Program-made: the position numbers and the translations under genes
Shown here: positions 42,779 through 56,500 of the stretch, piece after piece
How the letters are laid out: each line of letters starts with the position of its first letter
Position numbering within the stretch: position 1 is the stretch's first letter
The notes under the pieces: model-generated
The model's input: the letters and a program-made list of their open reading frames with translations, nothing else
Told to the model about the DNA's origin: nothing
Database searches by the model: none
DNA from: Symsagittifera roscoffensis
Taxonomy: Eukaryota > Xenacoelomorpha > Acoela > Convolutidae
Reading direction: 5' to 3'
Length of the DNA stretch: 64,000 nt
Assembly (NCBI RefSeq): GCF_963678635.1
Contig: NC_087064.1
Location: 68,560,025 to 68,624,024 of the forward strand

Positions 42779-43674
42779 GCAAATGATCATCATTAACTCG
42801 AATTGTCTCGATATCTACTCATCATAACGAACAACACAGATCAACATTCTCTTAATTGAAATCCATCGCACAAAAACCTTGGTCATAGAAATCTTGCACA
42901 TTCTACGGAGCCTCGGTGGATAATTGAGCAAAAAGGCGCGTAGCATAAGGATAAACCAAGCTACCATGTAAGCCAGCCAAAAATAGAAGTTTGTTTTTAA
43001 CTGCGTTGAAAATAGAAGTCAAAAATAGAAGTTTGTATATAACAAATAGAAGTTTGTTATATAATAGCTTTGTAACAATTATGCAACAGTTATGAACGCC
43101 ATGTAAAGTTCATTCATATGACGTAACCATTCGGCTGGTTCATATACAAACTCTGCGTATTTTTAGTTGGTTTATAATTTTGCTGGTTTATTTACACTCA
43201 TTAAGCAAATACAATCAATAATTTAATGAAAAACGCATTTCGAGTAGAAACTTGAGTAGGAAACTAAGAATGTTTTTTTTTGTTCTTAATCACAACCACA
43301 AATAAAAGCCAGCTGACGTCAGAGCTTAAAAAAAACTGATGAATTAATGTCAAGATCAAATTGTGCGATTTTTTTAAAGATCACTGTAAATCAAGTCACA
43401 AAAGTCTACAAAAGTTTTTGAGATATATTTTTCTTTTTGAGTCGTTCAAATTTCTCGCTGTTCAAGCTGTGCTATTTGATGTTGTCGGTGGGCAAAATCT
43501 AGCAGTTTTATAGTTTTATATTGACAAACGCTGAGAGGCTAACGTCCGCCCTGCTGCGCCATGTGTTCTTGTATATAGTCAAACACTATATTTTTAGCGA
43601 ACAAAAGAGAATTGCAAACTCACGTTTTTCATGAGTGAGTGTTGTAAAATAACACGTTTTTCATCGCAAATGTT

Positions 43675-44038
43675 GGGGCTTTTCTATTGCGCGAAGGACC
43701 GAATGAGCGAAAAAACTCGTGGGTGAAGGACAGTAAACAAAATTAGCCGAAAGTCAATTTTTAAAAAGAGGCAACTTCCATTCAAATAAAATGAATAAAT
43801 GAAGCAAAATTTTGCTTTTTTCATAACGAAAACCTTGAAATAAAAATTTTGCTCCAATACGGCGGCTGTCAGAGGCAATTTAAAAATGTTGCATATTTCT
43901 GCAGTTTTTATATTCGGCCAATTTCAATATTGAGTCCCTGGAAATGTTTACTTACTTTCAAATTTAAGATTACTGAAGTCTGATTGGCTGATTTTTGTTT
44001 TCGCGCATTCGGTCCTTTGCATATGAGGAATTCCGCCC
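43675..44038. mobile_element. Mutator-like MITE in array unit 2
   Basis: The same insertion as in unit 1, shifted by 1260 bp, copied with the array. Confidence 0.8.
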
Positions 44039-44934
44039 GCAAATGATCATCATTAACTCGAATTGTCTCGATATCTACTCATCATAACGAACAACACAGA
44101 TCAACATTCTCTTAATTGAAGTCCATCGCACAAAAACCTTGGTCATAGAAATCTTGCACATTCTACGGAGCCTCGGTGGATAATTGAGCAAAAAGGCGCG
44201 TAGCATAAGGATAAACCAAGCTACCATGTAAGCCAGCCAAAAATAGTAGTTTGTTTTTAACTGCGTTGAAAATAGAAGTCAAAAATAGAAGTTTGTATAT
44301 AACAAATAGAAGTTTGTTATATAATAGCTTTGTAACAATTATGCAACAGTTATGAACGCCATGTAAAGTTCATTCATATGACGTAACCATTCGGCTGGTT
44401 CATATACAAACTCTGCGTATTTTTAGTTGGTTTATACTTTTGCTGGTTTATTTACACTCATTAAGCAAATACAATCAATAATTTAATGAAAAACGCATTT
44501 CGAGTAGAAACTTGAGAAGGAAACTAAGAATGGTTTTTTTTGTTCTTAATCACAACCACAAATAAAAGCCAGCTGACGTCAGAGCTTAAAAGAAACTGAT
44601 GAATTAATGTCAAGATCAAATTGTGCGATTTTTTTAAAGATCACTGTAAATCAAGTCACAAAAGTCTACAAAAGTTTTTGAGATATGTTTTTCTTTTTGA
44701 GTCGTTCAAATTTCTCGCTGTTCAAGCTGTGCTATTTGATGTTGTCGGTGGGCAAAATCTAGCAGTTTTATAGTTTTATATTGACAAACGCTGAGAGGCT
44801 AACGTCCGCCCTGCTGCGCCATGTGTTCTTGTATATAGTCAAACACTATATTTTTAGCGAACAAAAGAGAATTGCAAACTCACGTTTTTCATGAGTGAGT
44901 GTTGTAAAATAACACGTTTTTCATCGCAAATGTT

Positions 44935-45298
44935 GGGGCTTTTCTATTGCGCGAAGGACCGAATGAGCGAAAAAACTCGTGGGTGAAGGACAGTAAACAA
45001 AATTAGCCGAAAGTCAATTTTTAAAAAGAGGCAACTTCCATTCAAATAAAATGAATAAATGAAGCAAAATTTTGCTTTTTTCATAACGAAAACCTTGAAA
45101 TAAAAATTTTGCTCCAATACGGCGGCTGTCAGAGGCAATTTAAAAATGTTGCATATTTCTGCAGTTTTTATATTCGGCCAATTTCAATATTGAGTCCCTG
45201 GAAATGTTTACTTACTTTCAAATTTAAGATTACTGAAGTCTGATTGGCTGATTTTTGTTTTCGCGCATTCGGTCCTTTGCATATGAGGAATTCCGCCC
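44935..45298. mobile_element. Mutator-like MITE in array unit 3
   Basis: The same insertion as in units 1 and 2, shifted by a further 1260 bp. Confidence 0.8.
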
Positions 45299-46141
45299 GC
45301 AAATGATCATCATTAACTCGAATTGTCTCGATATCTACTCATCATAACGAACAACACAGATCAACATTCTCTTAATTGAAGTCCATCGCACAAAAACCTT
45401 GGTCATAGAAATCTTGCACATTCTACGGAGCCTCGGTGGATAATTGAGCAAAAAGGCGCGTAGCATAAGGATAAACCAAGCTACCATGTAAGCCAGCCAA
45501 AAATAGAAGTTTGTTTTTAACTGCGTTGAAAATAGAAGTCAAAAATAGAAGTTTGTATATAACAAATAGAAGTTTGTTATATAATAGCTTTGTAACAATT
45601 ATGCAACAGTTATGAACGCCATGTAAAGTTCATTCATATGACGTAACCATTCGGCTGGTTCATATACAAACTCTGCGTATTTTTAGTTGGTTTATACTTT
45701 TGCTGGTTTATTTACACTCATTAAGCAAATACAATCAATAATTTAATGAAAAACGCATTTCGAGTAGAAACTTGAGTAGGAAACTAAGAATGTTTTTTTT
45801 TGTTCTTAATCACAACCACAAATAAAAGCCAGCTGACGTCAGAGCTTAAAAGAAACTGATGAATTAATGTCAAGATCAAATTGTGCGATTTTTTTAAAGA
45901 TCACTGTAAATCAAGTCACAAAAGTCTACAAAAGTTTTTGAGATATATTTTTCTTTTTGAGTCGTTCAAATTTCTCGCTGTTCAAGCTGTGCTATTTGAT
46001 GTTGTCGGTGGGCAAAATCTAGCAGTTTTATAGTTTTATATTGACAAACGCTGAGAGGCTTACGTCCGCCCTGCTGCGCCATGTGTTCTTGTATATAGTC
46101 AAACACTATATTTTTAGCGAACAAAAGAGAATTGCAAACTC

Positions 46142-48160
46142 TAGGAATTTATTTTATAATAGAAAGAAAACGTTTTTCGTCAGAGGCGTAAGCGAAATTT
46201 TTCGTCAGAGGCGTAAGCGCAACAGCGCTGAAGCAAAACAATTTAGTTGAATGACAGAATATAAGAAATTTCAACATCGAAAACCCTATTTTAAAATACT
46301 CCGTCAAAAAGTGGGATACAATTTTTCTTTGAATTGACTCGCGGTTTAATTAATCAATTTGAGAGATCTGTTCTAATTTTGACCTAATTTTCAAAACTAT
46401 TACAAAACAAAAACTTGAAACATTTGAAAAATCAAATTTCAAACTTGAAATTATTTAAACCACAGACCGTTTCAAAATGTGCGAAGGCTACAGAAAAACG
46501 GAGTTTACTTCTTCAGTTCATCACTTAAATAATGTCAGGCAACTAAGCTGACAAAACTTCAGGCGTCAAGGCTGAAGATCAAAATACCAGCAACGAATGT
46601 TTTTGGGTTGATTTATTTTGTTCAAAATAATATATTTTGATATCATTATACTTCAATATACTCTAAGTTGATAGATTTTGTAGATTTTGTTCAAGAAGCA
46701 AATCGAGCAAATAAAAGGTTCTTTGTTAGAAAAACTTGGAACATAAACAAACTTAAAGCTAAAAAAATACACAGAAGATAAGAGGATTGTTGCACCACAT
46801 ACCAAACTTTTATACTTTTGCCTCAAACTTGTCTAAAAAAATTCTTTTTAGGAAAAAAACAGAACAGGTGAGACATTTAACTTTTCAATTAGTTTTAGAA
46901 TTCAATTTGAAAAGCTTTAACAATGCCAACTATTCTTAAGCAGACCGGTTGAGTAAAATTTCAAAAAATACATTTTTTTCTTTGTTTATAAAAAAGCTCT
47001 AAGTGAGGCCACTAAGCCGCGCTGTGTAAAATGAAACCTTTGATGCCAAAGAGAACAAAACGAAAACAAAAAGATAAGTTTTAGCTGGCAATTTAACAAT
47101 CAACATCAAAACAAGTTTGGAATACAACGGGCTTTGAACATGCAGACTTGCTCAGAATATGTCTGTTATTTGACTAAAGTACAAATATAGACATGACAAC
47201 CCATTCCAACCGACTTGTACCCAGTTGCAATTCCCTTGCTTATCGCAAGGGGAAAAAATGTTGTGGGTAAAAAATAATATAAGTATTTTTCGTCAAATCA
47301 GAATTACTTTAAGTGAAAAATCTACTGTAAAAGTATTTTGATTTTAAAAAGATTTCATTTTATCGATTAGTTTTACAGTCAAAACTGTTGTCATCTTTAA
47401 TGAATCCAAAACCACAATCATTGAACATGAATCGAAGTGAATTTTTATAATAGTTTTGTTTTACTGATACTAATGCCTCTTCCAAACACAAAGTGCGTGA
47501 ACTTCGTTAAAACCATTTGCACGATAAATACTACTGGAGCAAAGTGGTGCTTAGATTTACTAACGATTCAAAACAAACTTTAATTGCAAGAAGCTAGTGG
47601 ACAAAAAGAGACAAAAAATATAAATGATTTTAGCAGAAACCATTACAACTAAAAAAAAAAAGTTAGTCTCAAATGTTCAATTTGAAAAAAATAATAAAAA
47701 TAAACACTATCACCATCCTCAAATAAGCATTCAAAATCACCCAAAGAGGAGCCGCTAAGCCGACATTGTTTCAGTAAAACTAATTTTTGCTAAAAAAAAA
47801 AGCTAAGAAAAAAATATTTAAGTATTTTAAACTAAAAGTTTATATGCTCCATCCTTCCTGAAACACAGAAATATAAAACATAGCTAACAGACAGGTGTAA
47901 GCGAGTCAGGAACTCAAGAAAGCAGAAAAACTGACTTTCGATCTTCTGAGATGAAAACGATTGGGCTTAGAGCTCGTTGAGTTCCTAGAACAATTTTTGA
48001 TCGACAATTTTGCTTTGATAAAATTAACCCAATTTGAGAAATCTGGATCGAAACGTAATTTTTATATTCCGCCAAGAAATCTGCAAAATAAAATTCACTT
48101 TCGAAACTAGAAGTTGATTACTTTTTTATGACACTTTGATTTTTGATGTCTGATAGTTGA
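46142..48160. other. Intergenic AT-rich DNA with a dispersed repeat
   Basis: A 21-bp tandem phrase (TTTTCGTCAGAGGCGTAAGCG twice) occurs at about 46175-46220. Segment 47880-48150 belongs to a dispersed repeat family also seen at 53722-54060 and 62830-63110; it shares AACCCAATTTGAGAAA and TCGAAACTAGAAGT. No gene was seen. Confidence 0.45.
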
Positions 48161-51100
48161 CTATGGGCATGGGTTGAGACCAATTCTTTAAAATTTTAAG
48201 CTCAAAATTGAATATGACAGCAGTTTATTTTCCGCTCAACAGGTGGTTAAACACAATTGCTTGCCTTAGCTTTAAAGATTTTTTCTTTATGCATTTTTTC
48301 TCTGATTTCCGCTTTTGATAAAACACAAATTAAAAAACTGGATTTATATGCTATTCGCTATTCGCTGGGTTATCTGAAAACTAAAATTCACTGTTGTAGC
48401 TTAAGGTCAATCTCTATTTCAAGTTTATCCTTGCTCTTCCATTATCGCAGACCAATTAGAATCCTAGACAAATATAAATGAAGAAACATAACAGCTCATA
48501 CATAATCAAGGACGGACGATTAGCTAAATTTCGGAGATTATTTTTTATTTAAAAAATCTTCAAATTAAAATTGCTCAAATCAAAATATGCACGTGACAAT
48601 CCGGGAGTAAGAAAATAGCAGACCGCCAGTAATCCGTAGAGTCAAGTTTTCTAAAAACAATTTTCACTTTACATAAAAAAAATTCCAATCGGGACAAAAA
48701 TCTCAGATTTTAGGATCCCAAGGCACGCAATTTATCACTATACCAAGTGGGAAGGGGCCCAGAAGTTGTTACTCTTGCGATAAGCATGAGTATTGCAATC
48801 GGGTTTTAGACTTTTGTCCCATAAAAAAAACTTTTCACGAAAAAATTGAAATGCTTATTTTCAAGACATGCTCAATTTCTTGAGGTTCAAATAAATCTAC
48901 ATGCATTTAGGTAGCAAACAGGTGTTAAACATTTACAGCAGTAATTGTTTCTTCAAATAGTTTAAAAATTCGATTTTTTTGGAGTAGTGGTTTTCGGCCT
49001 AGTATTTGTCGGTGCATTTCGCATTTTTTTTATGAAACAGTTTTGGCTTGGGTTTTATTGGTTGATTCAATGTTTTTTGTGTAGTGCTTAAAGCCAAAAA
49101 ATCCTGTGCGACAAAATCAGGGATTATTAAAAGCATGGGTTTTCTTACAGTATAGATTACTTTCATTATTTAAGAGTTTCGATATTTTTTATTCATTTTT
49201 GACAGAAAGTTAATTTTTGCTGACAACAATTTCTCTGACTTCCAAAAAACTGTCACCAACGAAAAGACTCGTTTTTTACATTGGGTCTGCATGTTTTCTT
49301 GATCATTTATCTTACTTTTTTTCAACGTCATCCCGGAAACTTTCACGGAGTGGATTGTTTGATTCATTTTCGTGACTTTTTCTATTTGACTAGCGCACCA
49401 AATCTGTGACAACGGTTTTGATGAAAAAAAAACAGGTGGTAGTTCCTTCTGTAAAAGTCTATTTCGGCCAAAAAAAAATCATTTTTTCGAAGTTCTCTCA
49501 AAAACTACCATCTCAAATCTGAGTTTAAAGAATCAAACGGAAAAACAGGTTGCTAGAATCTTCAGTTCAAGTGTATCTCACAATTTTAATATAAAAAATA
49601 TGGTTGTTCGAAAAACTCAAAACTTTGATTTTTTTCTTTTTGTTTGCAAAATTTTTGAGTTATTAAAAATTACCCAACTAATTTCAAGGTTAACGCTTCA
49701 TTTAAAACAACAATCTTCGGACTTTTTTTTGCTGCATAAACTGTTTTGCTTTAGTTGTAGAAAAAACTATGGCTTTCACGCAGATGATTTTTTCATCTCT
49801 GAGAACGTTTTCGAAACAGTTTTGACATTTACCAAAAAATTATCCTGTTAAATCTACAATAAAGGGTTTAGCTGAAGGCGCAGGTTGCAAAAGTTTTCGT
49901 GCAGAGTTGCAAGTTTGTATACAAATTGTTGTACTTACGAATAGACCGTTTTCTGAAACTTTTTTTAAAAAAAGTTTTTCAAATTTCAGTTCTCGAAACC
50001 TACCCTGCCAGATTTAAGAGTTAAATAAAAAAAATTGGTGCTGGATTTTTTCTCAATCAAAACAAAATCCTGTGAAAAAATTCCGTACAGCAGCTACGCC
50101 ATACTTTTTTGGAAAACTGCAATGAAGCCACACCAAAAGGTCACAATTTTGAGATCTCGATACTTTTTTGGACACTTACTTTCTTTCTTAAACACTGCCT
50201 TGCCAATTCTGAGTCTAATGATTTATTTGAAAACAAAGCTTTGTTTTGAAATCTTTCGTGCACAAACGGTTAAACTTATTTTTTCGTAGAAAGGTCAGTA
50301 AGGCTTAGGAAAAGCCCAGTTTCCGAAACTTTTATCGTTTTGTTTGAAGTTTTTCTTTTTTCTAAAAAATACCCCATCAAATCTGATTTTGAGTCCTTTA
50401 AAAACGGAAACTACTTCTCCCCTGCTTATCCGACTAATACCATTATTTTAATAGAAACTACTATGGGCATGGGTTGAGACCAATTCTTTAAAATTTTAAG
50501 CTCAAAATTGAATATGACAGCAGTTTATTTTCCGCTCAACAGGTGGTTAAACACAATTGCTTGCCTTAGCTTTAAAGATTTTTTCTTTATGCATTTTTTC
50601 TCTGATTTTTGTTTTTGATAAAACTGGGTTATCTGAAAACTAAAATTCACTGTTGTAGCTTAAGGTCAATCTCTATTTCAAGTTTATCCTTGCTCTTCCA
50701 TTATCGCAGACCAATTAGAATCCTAGACAAATATAAATGAAGAAACATAACAGCTCATACATAATCAAGGACGGACGATTAGCTAAATTTCGGAGATTAT
50801 TTTTTATTTAAAAAATCTTCAAATTAAAATTGCTCAAATCAAAATATGCACGTGACAATCCGGGAGTAAGAAAATAGCAGACCGCCAGTAATCCGCAGAG
50901 TCAAGTTTTCTAAAAACAATTTTCACTTTACATAAAAAAAATTCCAATCGGGACAAAAATCTCAGATTTTAGGATCCCAAGGCACGCAATTTATCACTAT
51001 ACCAAGTGGGAAGGGGCCCAGAAGTTGTTACTCTTGCGATAAGCATGAGTATTGCAATCGGGTTTTAGACTTTTGTCCCATAAAAAAAACTTTTCACGAA

Positions 51101-53028
51101 AAAATTGAAATGCTTATTTTCAAGACATGCTCAATTTCTTGAGGTTCAAATAAATCTACATGCATTTAGGTAGCAAACAGGTGTTATACATTTACATTTA
51201 CAGCAGTAATTGTTTCTTCAAATAGTTTAAAAATTCGATTTTTTTGGAGTAGTGGTTTTCGGCCTTGTATTTTTCGGTGCATTTCGCATTTTGTTTTATG
51301 AAACAGTTTTGGCTTGGGTTTTATTGGTTGATTCAATGTTTTTTGTGTAGTGCTTAAAGCCAAAAAATCCTGTGCGACAAAATCAGGGATTATTAAAAGC
51401 ATGGGTTTTCTTACAGTATAGATTACTTTCATTATTTTAGAGTTTCGATATTTTTTATTCATTTTTGACATAAAGTTAATTTTTGCTGACAACAATTTCT
51501 CTGACTTCCAAAAAACTGGCACCAACGAAAAGACTCGTTTTTTTATTGGGTCTGCATGTTTTCTTGATCATTTATCTTACTTTTTTTCAACGTCATCCCC
51601 GAAACTTTCACGGAGTGGATTGTTTGATTCATTTTCGTGACTTTTTCTATTAGACTAGCGCACCAAATCTGTGACAACGGTTTTGATGAAAAAAAACAGA
51701 TGGTAGTTCCTTCTGTAAAAGTCTATTTCGGCCAAAAAAAAATCATTTTTTCGAAGTTCTCTCAAAAACTACCATCTCAAATCTGAGTTTAAAGAATCAA
51801 ACGGAAAAACAGGTTGCTAGAATCTTCAGTTCAAGTGTATCTCACAATTTTAATATAAAAAATATGGTTGTTCGAAAAACTCAAAACTTTGATTTTTTTC
51901 TTTTTGTTTGCAAAATTTTTGACTTATTAAAAATTACCCAACTAATTTCAAGGTTAACGCTTCATTTAAAACAACAATCTTCGGACTTTTTTTTGCTGCA
52001 TAAACTGTTTTGCTTTAGTTGTAGAAAAAACTATGGCTTTCACGCAGATGATTTTTTCATCTCTGAGAACGTTTTCGAAACAGTTTTGACGTTTACCAAA
52101 AAATTATCCTGTTAAATCTACGATAAAGGGTTTAGCTGAAGGCGCAGGTTGCGAAAGTTTTCGTGCAGAGTTGCAAGTTTGTATAAAAATTGTTGTACTT
52201 ACGAATAGACCGTTTTCTGAAACTTTTTTTAAAAAAAGTTTTTCAAATTTCAGTTCTCGAAACCTACCCTGCCAGATTTAAGAGTTAAATAAAAAAAATT
52301 GGTGCTGGATTTTTTCTCAATCAAAACAAAATCCTGTGAAAAATTTCTGTACAGCAGCTACGCCATACTTTTTTTGGAAAACTGCAATGAAGCCACACCA
52401 AAAGGTCACAATTTTGAGATCTCGATACTTTTTTGGACACTTACTTTCTTTCTTAAACACTGCCTTGCCAATTCTGAGTCTAATGATTTATTTGAAAACA
52501 AAGCTTTGTTTTGAAATCTTTCGTGCATAAACGGTTAAACTTATTTTTTTGTAGAAAGGTCAGTAAGGCTTAGGAAAAGCCCAGTTTCCGAAACTTTTAT
52601 CGTTTTGTTTGAAGTTTTTCTTTTTTCTAAAAAATACCCCATCAAATCTGATTTTGAGTCCTTTAAAAACGGAAATTACTTCTCCCCTGCTTATCCGACT
52701 AATACCATTATTTTAATAGAAACTACTATGGGCATGGGTTGAGACCAATTCTTTAAAATTTTAAGCTCAAAATTGAATATGACAGCAGTTTATTTTCCGC
52801 TCAACAGGTGGTTAAACACAATTGCTTGCCTTAGCTTTAAAGATTTTTTCTTTATGCATTTTTTCTCTGATTTCCGCTTTTGATAAAACACAAATAAAAA
52901 AACTGGATTTATATGCTATTCGCTGGGTTATCTGAAAACTAAAATTCACTGTTGTAGCTTAAGGTCAATCTCTATTTCAAGTTTATCCTTGCTCTTCCAT
53001 TATCGCAGACCAATTAGATTCCTAGACA
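48161..53028 (+). repeat. Tandem array of about 2.1 units of a 2.3-kb repeat
   Basis: The phrase CTATGGGCATGGGTTGAGAC starts copies at 48161, 50461 and 52726, so unit lengths are 2300 and 2265 bp, then 303 bp of a third copy. The copies differ by scattered substitutions and by an internal deletion of about 30-40 bp in copy 2 (near 50620). There is no coding signal; the 83-residue frames at 49600 and 51864 are AT-rich and duplicated with the array. Confidence 0.93.
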
Positions 53029-53394
53029 ATTAGACCAAGTTGAAAAGAATTTCAAAAAAATCAAACAAACACCAAAAATTACATTGAGCTTGAGAGTATT
53101 TCATGTTTTACCTATAAACTACAAAAAACACTTCGTTTGTTGAAATTTAAAGCCTGTTTACAAAATGTCAAAACTAACTTGGATACTAGGAGCATGAAAA
53201 CTAAGATAAAAACCAAAAAATTAAATATGCTTTACAAAGAGATAATTTAAATCTACTAATGGACAAAATCTATCTATAAACTTTGAAATTGGACAACTAA
53301 AGGCAGAAATGATTTAATTTAAACTACTGGAGCTGATAACAGTTACTTGACAACGACTTTTGAGTTGTACGTTTTCTTTAGACTCTATTCTATG

Positions 53395-53568
53395 TCAGGA
53401 AGATATAACTGAGAGTCTACGTCTGACCAGATCGTCATACCTCTTCTGTAGCAAGAAAACAAATCGCTCTTTCTCTTTGGCAGTTCGGAAGGAGATGTTA
53501 AGGTACTGAATTGGCATGTCGCAGAGGTGTCTCGATGCATCCGACGAGTCATAAAACTCCTCGTCAAC
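53395..53568 (-). CDS. Gene 2 last exon (H)
   Basis: The acceptor is ATCTTTTTTAAAG. It encodes VDEEFYDSSDASRHLCDMPI, then QYLNISFRTAKEKERFVFLL and QKRYDDLVRRRLSVISS before UGA. The C-terminal helix with Phe, Leu and basic residues resembles the end of a PH-like domain. An ATTAAA on the minus strand at 53318-53313 is a possible polyadenylation signal. Confidence 0.75.
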   Translation of the reverse strand, partial: VDEEFYDSSDASRHLCDMPIQYLNISFRTAKEKERFVFLLQKRYDDLVRRRLSVISS

Positions 53569-56500
53569 CTTTAAAAAAGATTTATTTTGATTATTTTCAT
53601 TCACATTTCATAAGTCATCGTTTCGATATTTATGATTCAAAATTACATGAGTCATTTGTTCATTTTATCGAATAGTATAAGCGATATTTTCCGAGGTTGC
53701 AATTTATCAATTAAATAAAACATGGCCAACAGATAGTTGAAAAAGAGTCAATGAACTAAACAGAAAAATGTAATGACTTGTTTATGAAGAAATCTCAAAT
53801 TGCGAATTTCAAAAAAATAGACGCCCATAAAGCTCTTTGAATTTCCGTAACAATTTATGACTGACACTTTTTTTTATAAAGTTAACCCAATTTGAGAAAA
53901 CCCGAGCAATAAGTAAAATTTTAAATCGCTGGGAAGTCTGAAAATTAAAATCAACTGTCGAAACTAGAAGTCGATCACGTTTTTCATGACATGTACAATT
54001 TGGTGTTCGAGAGTGGAGTTTGCCATCCTTTCAACAAAGGAAAAGAAGTGAACATAAAAAGAAATCAAAACTGCGAAAAAGTAAATTCGAGGCGGAAATT
54101 TTCCTGAAAAACAAAAAAAAACAAAACATCGCGACCAGCAGTTGCATTAAAACACTCCTAGTAAATGAAGTTTTAACGTTATTGACCATTAATGTCCGTA
54201 AAATTTTCGAAACTTAGAGCAATGTACCAAATAATGAATTATATTCAATCAGATTTCAGTACACGTAGACAAAAAGCCAGCCTAACTCAATTTAGGAGAG
54301 AGATTATTTAGTTGGTTAAACGTAATATTTTTCAGCCAATCAAAATTGAGCTCAGTACATGCAGGCTTAAATTTGTCATAATTTTAGGGGGGAGATTGTT
54401 TATTTAGTTTTTAAGGGGGTAGATTGTTCACATGGGCCAGCCAGTTTCACAATCACTTCCGAGTCAAGGCGGTTTATCAGATCCGAATGGTCGAATCCAA
54501 TTGTAGAAAACACCCTTTCTAACCCCGCTGAATCAGTTTGTAACAGAAGTAAGAAACACGTCTGGTTAAATAACATTGTTATTAACTGTGTAAATAACAG
54601 GGATGTTAATAGCAATGAAACACTGTCGCGACCCATATTAGTGTTGAACTACATTTTATGATCATTTATTTTATCATTTCATTAGTTATCGTTTCGATAT
54701 TTGTGATTCAAAATTACAGGAGTCATTTTTTCATTTTATCATTAAGTATTAGCGAAACTTTTCGAGGCTGCAATATGTCAACTAAAAAAAAAAAACAGCA
54801 CAAAAACATTAATGCTTAAATCACCTTGAGTTCCATTGAGTCAGAAAGATCCTCCAGTGACTGTGCCAGAGTCCTTACACTGAGAGACAGAGAAGAAGCT
54901 GCGGATCCGTGGCCCAAGAGTTTCAAAATGAGCACCTGGGATATTTTATGTACGCATATTATTCTCTGCTGTGCTTTTTGTTTCGAAGTACCAGTCAGTT
55001 CTGCCTCCCGATTCGAGCTGGCTGGTTCCCTTTCAAGGTCATCCGAGGACTCTTGCCGACCATTGGATGACATTTGCGGGTCTTCTGTAGACTCTGTCGC
55101 CCTATTTCTCCAACTGCTGCTTCCCATTATTTCAAGGGTGGGTTCTTTAATACAACAGATATAGTGGTCTATGAGGATGATCAGTGGGAATGTAGAATGT
55201 ATGACATCATTGATGCTCAATTTCATCAGATTCGCAGCGAAAAAAATTCTTCCGCTACTTTTCTGGGCACTACTACTTGCACCGTTTAGCTCTACTGTGC
55301 TTCTGATACTGTTGTTGAAAATGGAGTCCTTCAAATCCATCAAATTCAATTCGCAATTCGTCTAAACCAAATCACGTTAACAGGTTACTTTTTTCAAAAA
55401 TCAAAACAGCCTCAATTTTTCAATTCGAAATTGCAGTTTTTCTACATAGCAACTTCTACATAGACTTGGTCTCATTTAATTCCACATTTGTTTTGAAGCT
55501 TTAAAAAGTAGTAACAAATATAGGCTTCAAAAAATTTTCTCTCCAATTTATTCACTTTTCATAAGTCGACAGATTAGACTACCCCACGCTAATACAATAT
55601 GTATTAAAGTCTTCATATTTTACCATAACAGATTTCTAAACTGAATTTAATTTACCGGCACGTTCGGAAACTGAGCAGAGAAGGCTTGCAAGTCACTTGC
55701 ATCCAAGGTCGCAACAACCATCACTCTCTCCACAATATCACTCCCCTCACGCTCCGGCTTTGGATCAGAAGAACTAGGACTACTAGTAGTACTTTGGATG
55801 TATCGCATCTGGGCACAATGTGAGGTTGAGTTCAAAGATAGAGATCGAATTTGGTGAAGTGGAATTGTGCACATGAGACATAGGTGGGACGCCACTGCAT
55901 CTTCTAGAGGCATCACCCTCCTCCCGCCTCGTAACACTCCGCCCAACCTGAAAGAGGAGAAAGAAACAATTGTTGATTAATTTAAAATCACATTCAAAAG
56001 CAGAGGCACATCTTGGGTTTTCTTTAGAAGCGGGTGGAGTACGTCAAAGAATTTTTGGTCCGGTCAAATGGATTCTCCTAGTTCTCCCAAGACACTTAAT
56101 TATTCAATTTATATAATAATAATAAATTGTTTACAGGTAATTCCATTGTGGGTAGTTAATAAATTTACAAACCACATCAACAATTTCACTTCCTAGGAGA
56201 GCACCATTGGACCTAGAGGTCTGTTCACAGGTGACTCAGAGCGAAATTCATTTAGTAAGTTATTGATACTGGGTGAGATATAAATTCTCAATACTTGAAA
56301 TCAAATCATGTGACTACTTAGATTAATTTATATTGGTCTTCACCAAAAAATGAGGAAAGGAAACTTTAGTACAAAAAAGACAAAAAAATCATGGAACTTA
56401 ACTAAAAGAAATTTTTTTAAAGAGGTCTTCGTTATCCAGGATGTAGCAGTCTAAAAAATTAAGATTGAATAAATTTATTTTGTGGACAGAAGAATTTTTT

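Larger units (their letters stand above)
42383..46141 (+). repeat. Tandem array of three 1260-bp units
   Basis: Units start at 42383, 43643 and 44903 with TGTAAAATAACACG, a period of exactly 1260 bp. The third unit stops about 20 bp short, at 46141. Differences among units are a handful of single bases, so the array is recent or homogenised. Each unit holds one Mutator-like MITE in its first third and otherwise AT-rich non-coding DNA. The 64-residue minus-strand frame repeated in all units lies inside the MITE. Confidence 0.95.

Noticed and set aside
42424-45138. A 64-residue frame repeated identically three times on the minus strand
   Set aside because: It lies wholly inside the MITE of each 1260-bp unit and repeats because of the array. 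No protein motif is seen.
42383-53028. CRISPR-like or regulatory repeat array
   Set aside because: The units are 1260 and about 2300 bp with no short direct repeats and spacers, which is tandem satellite-type duplication.
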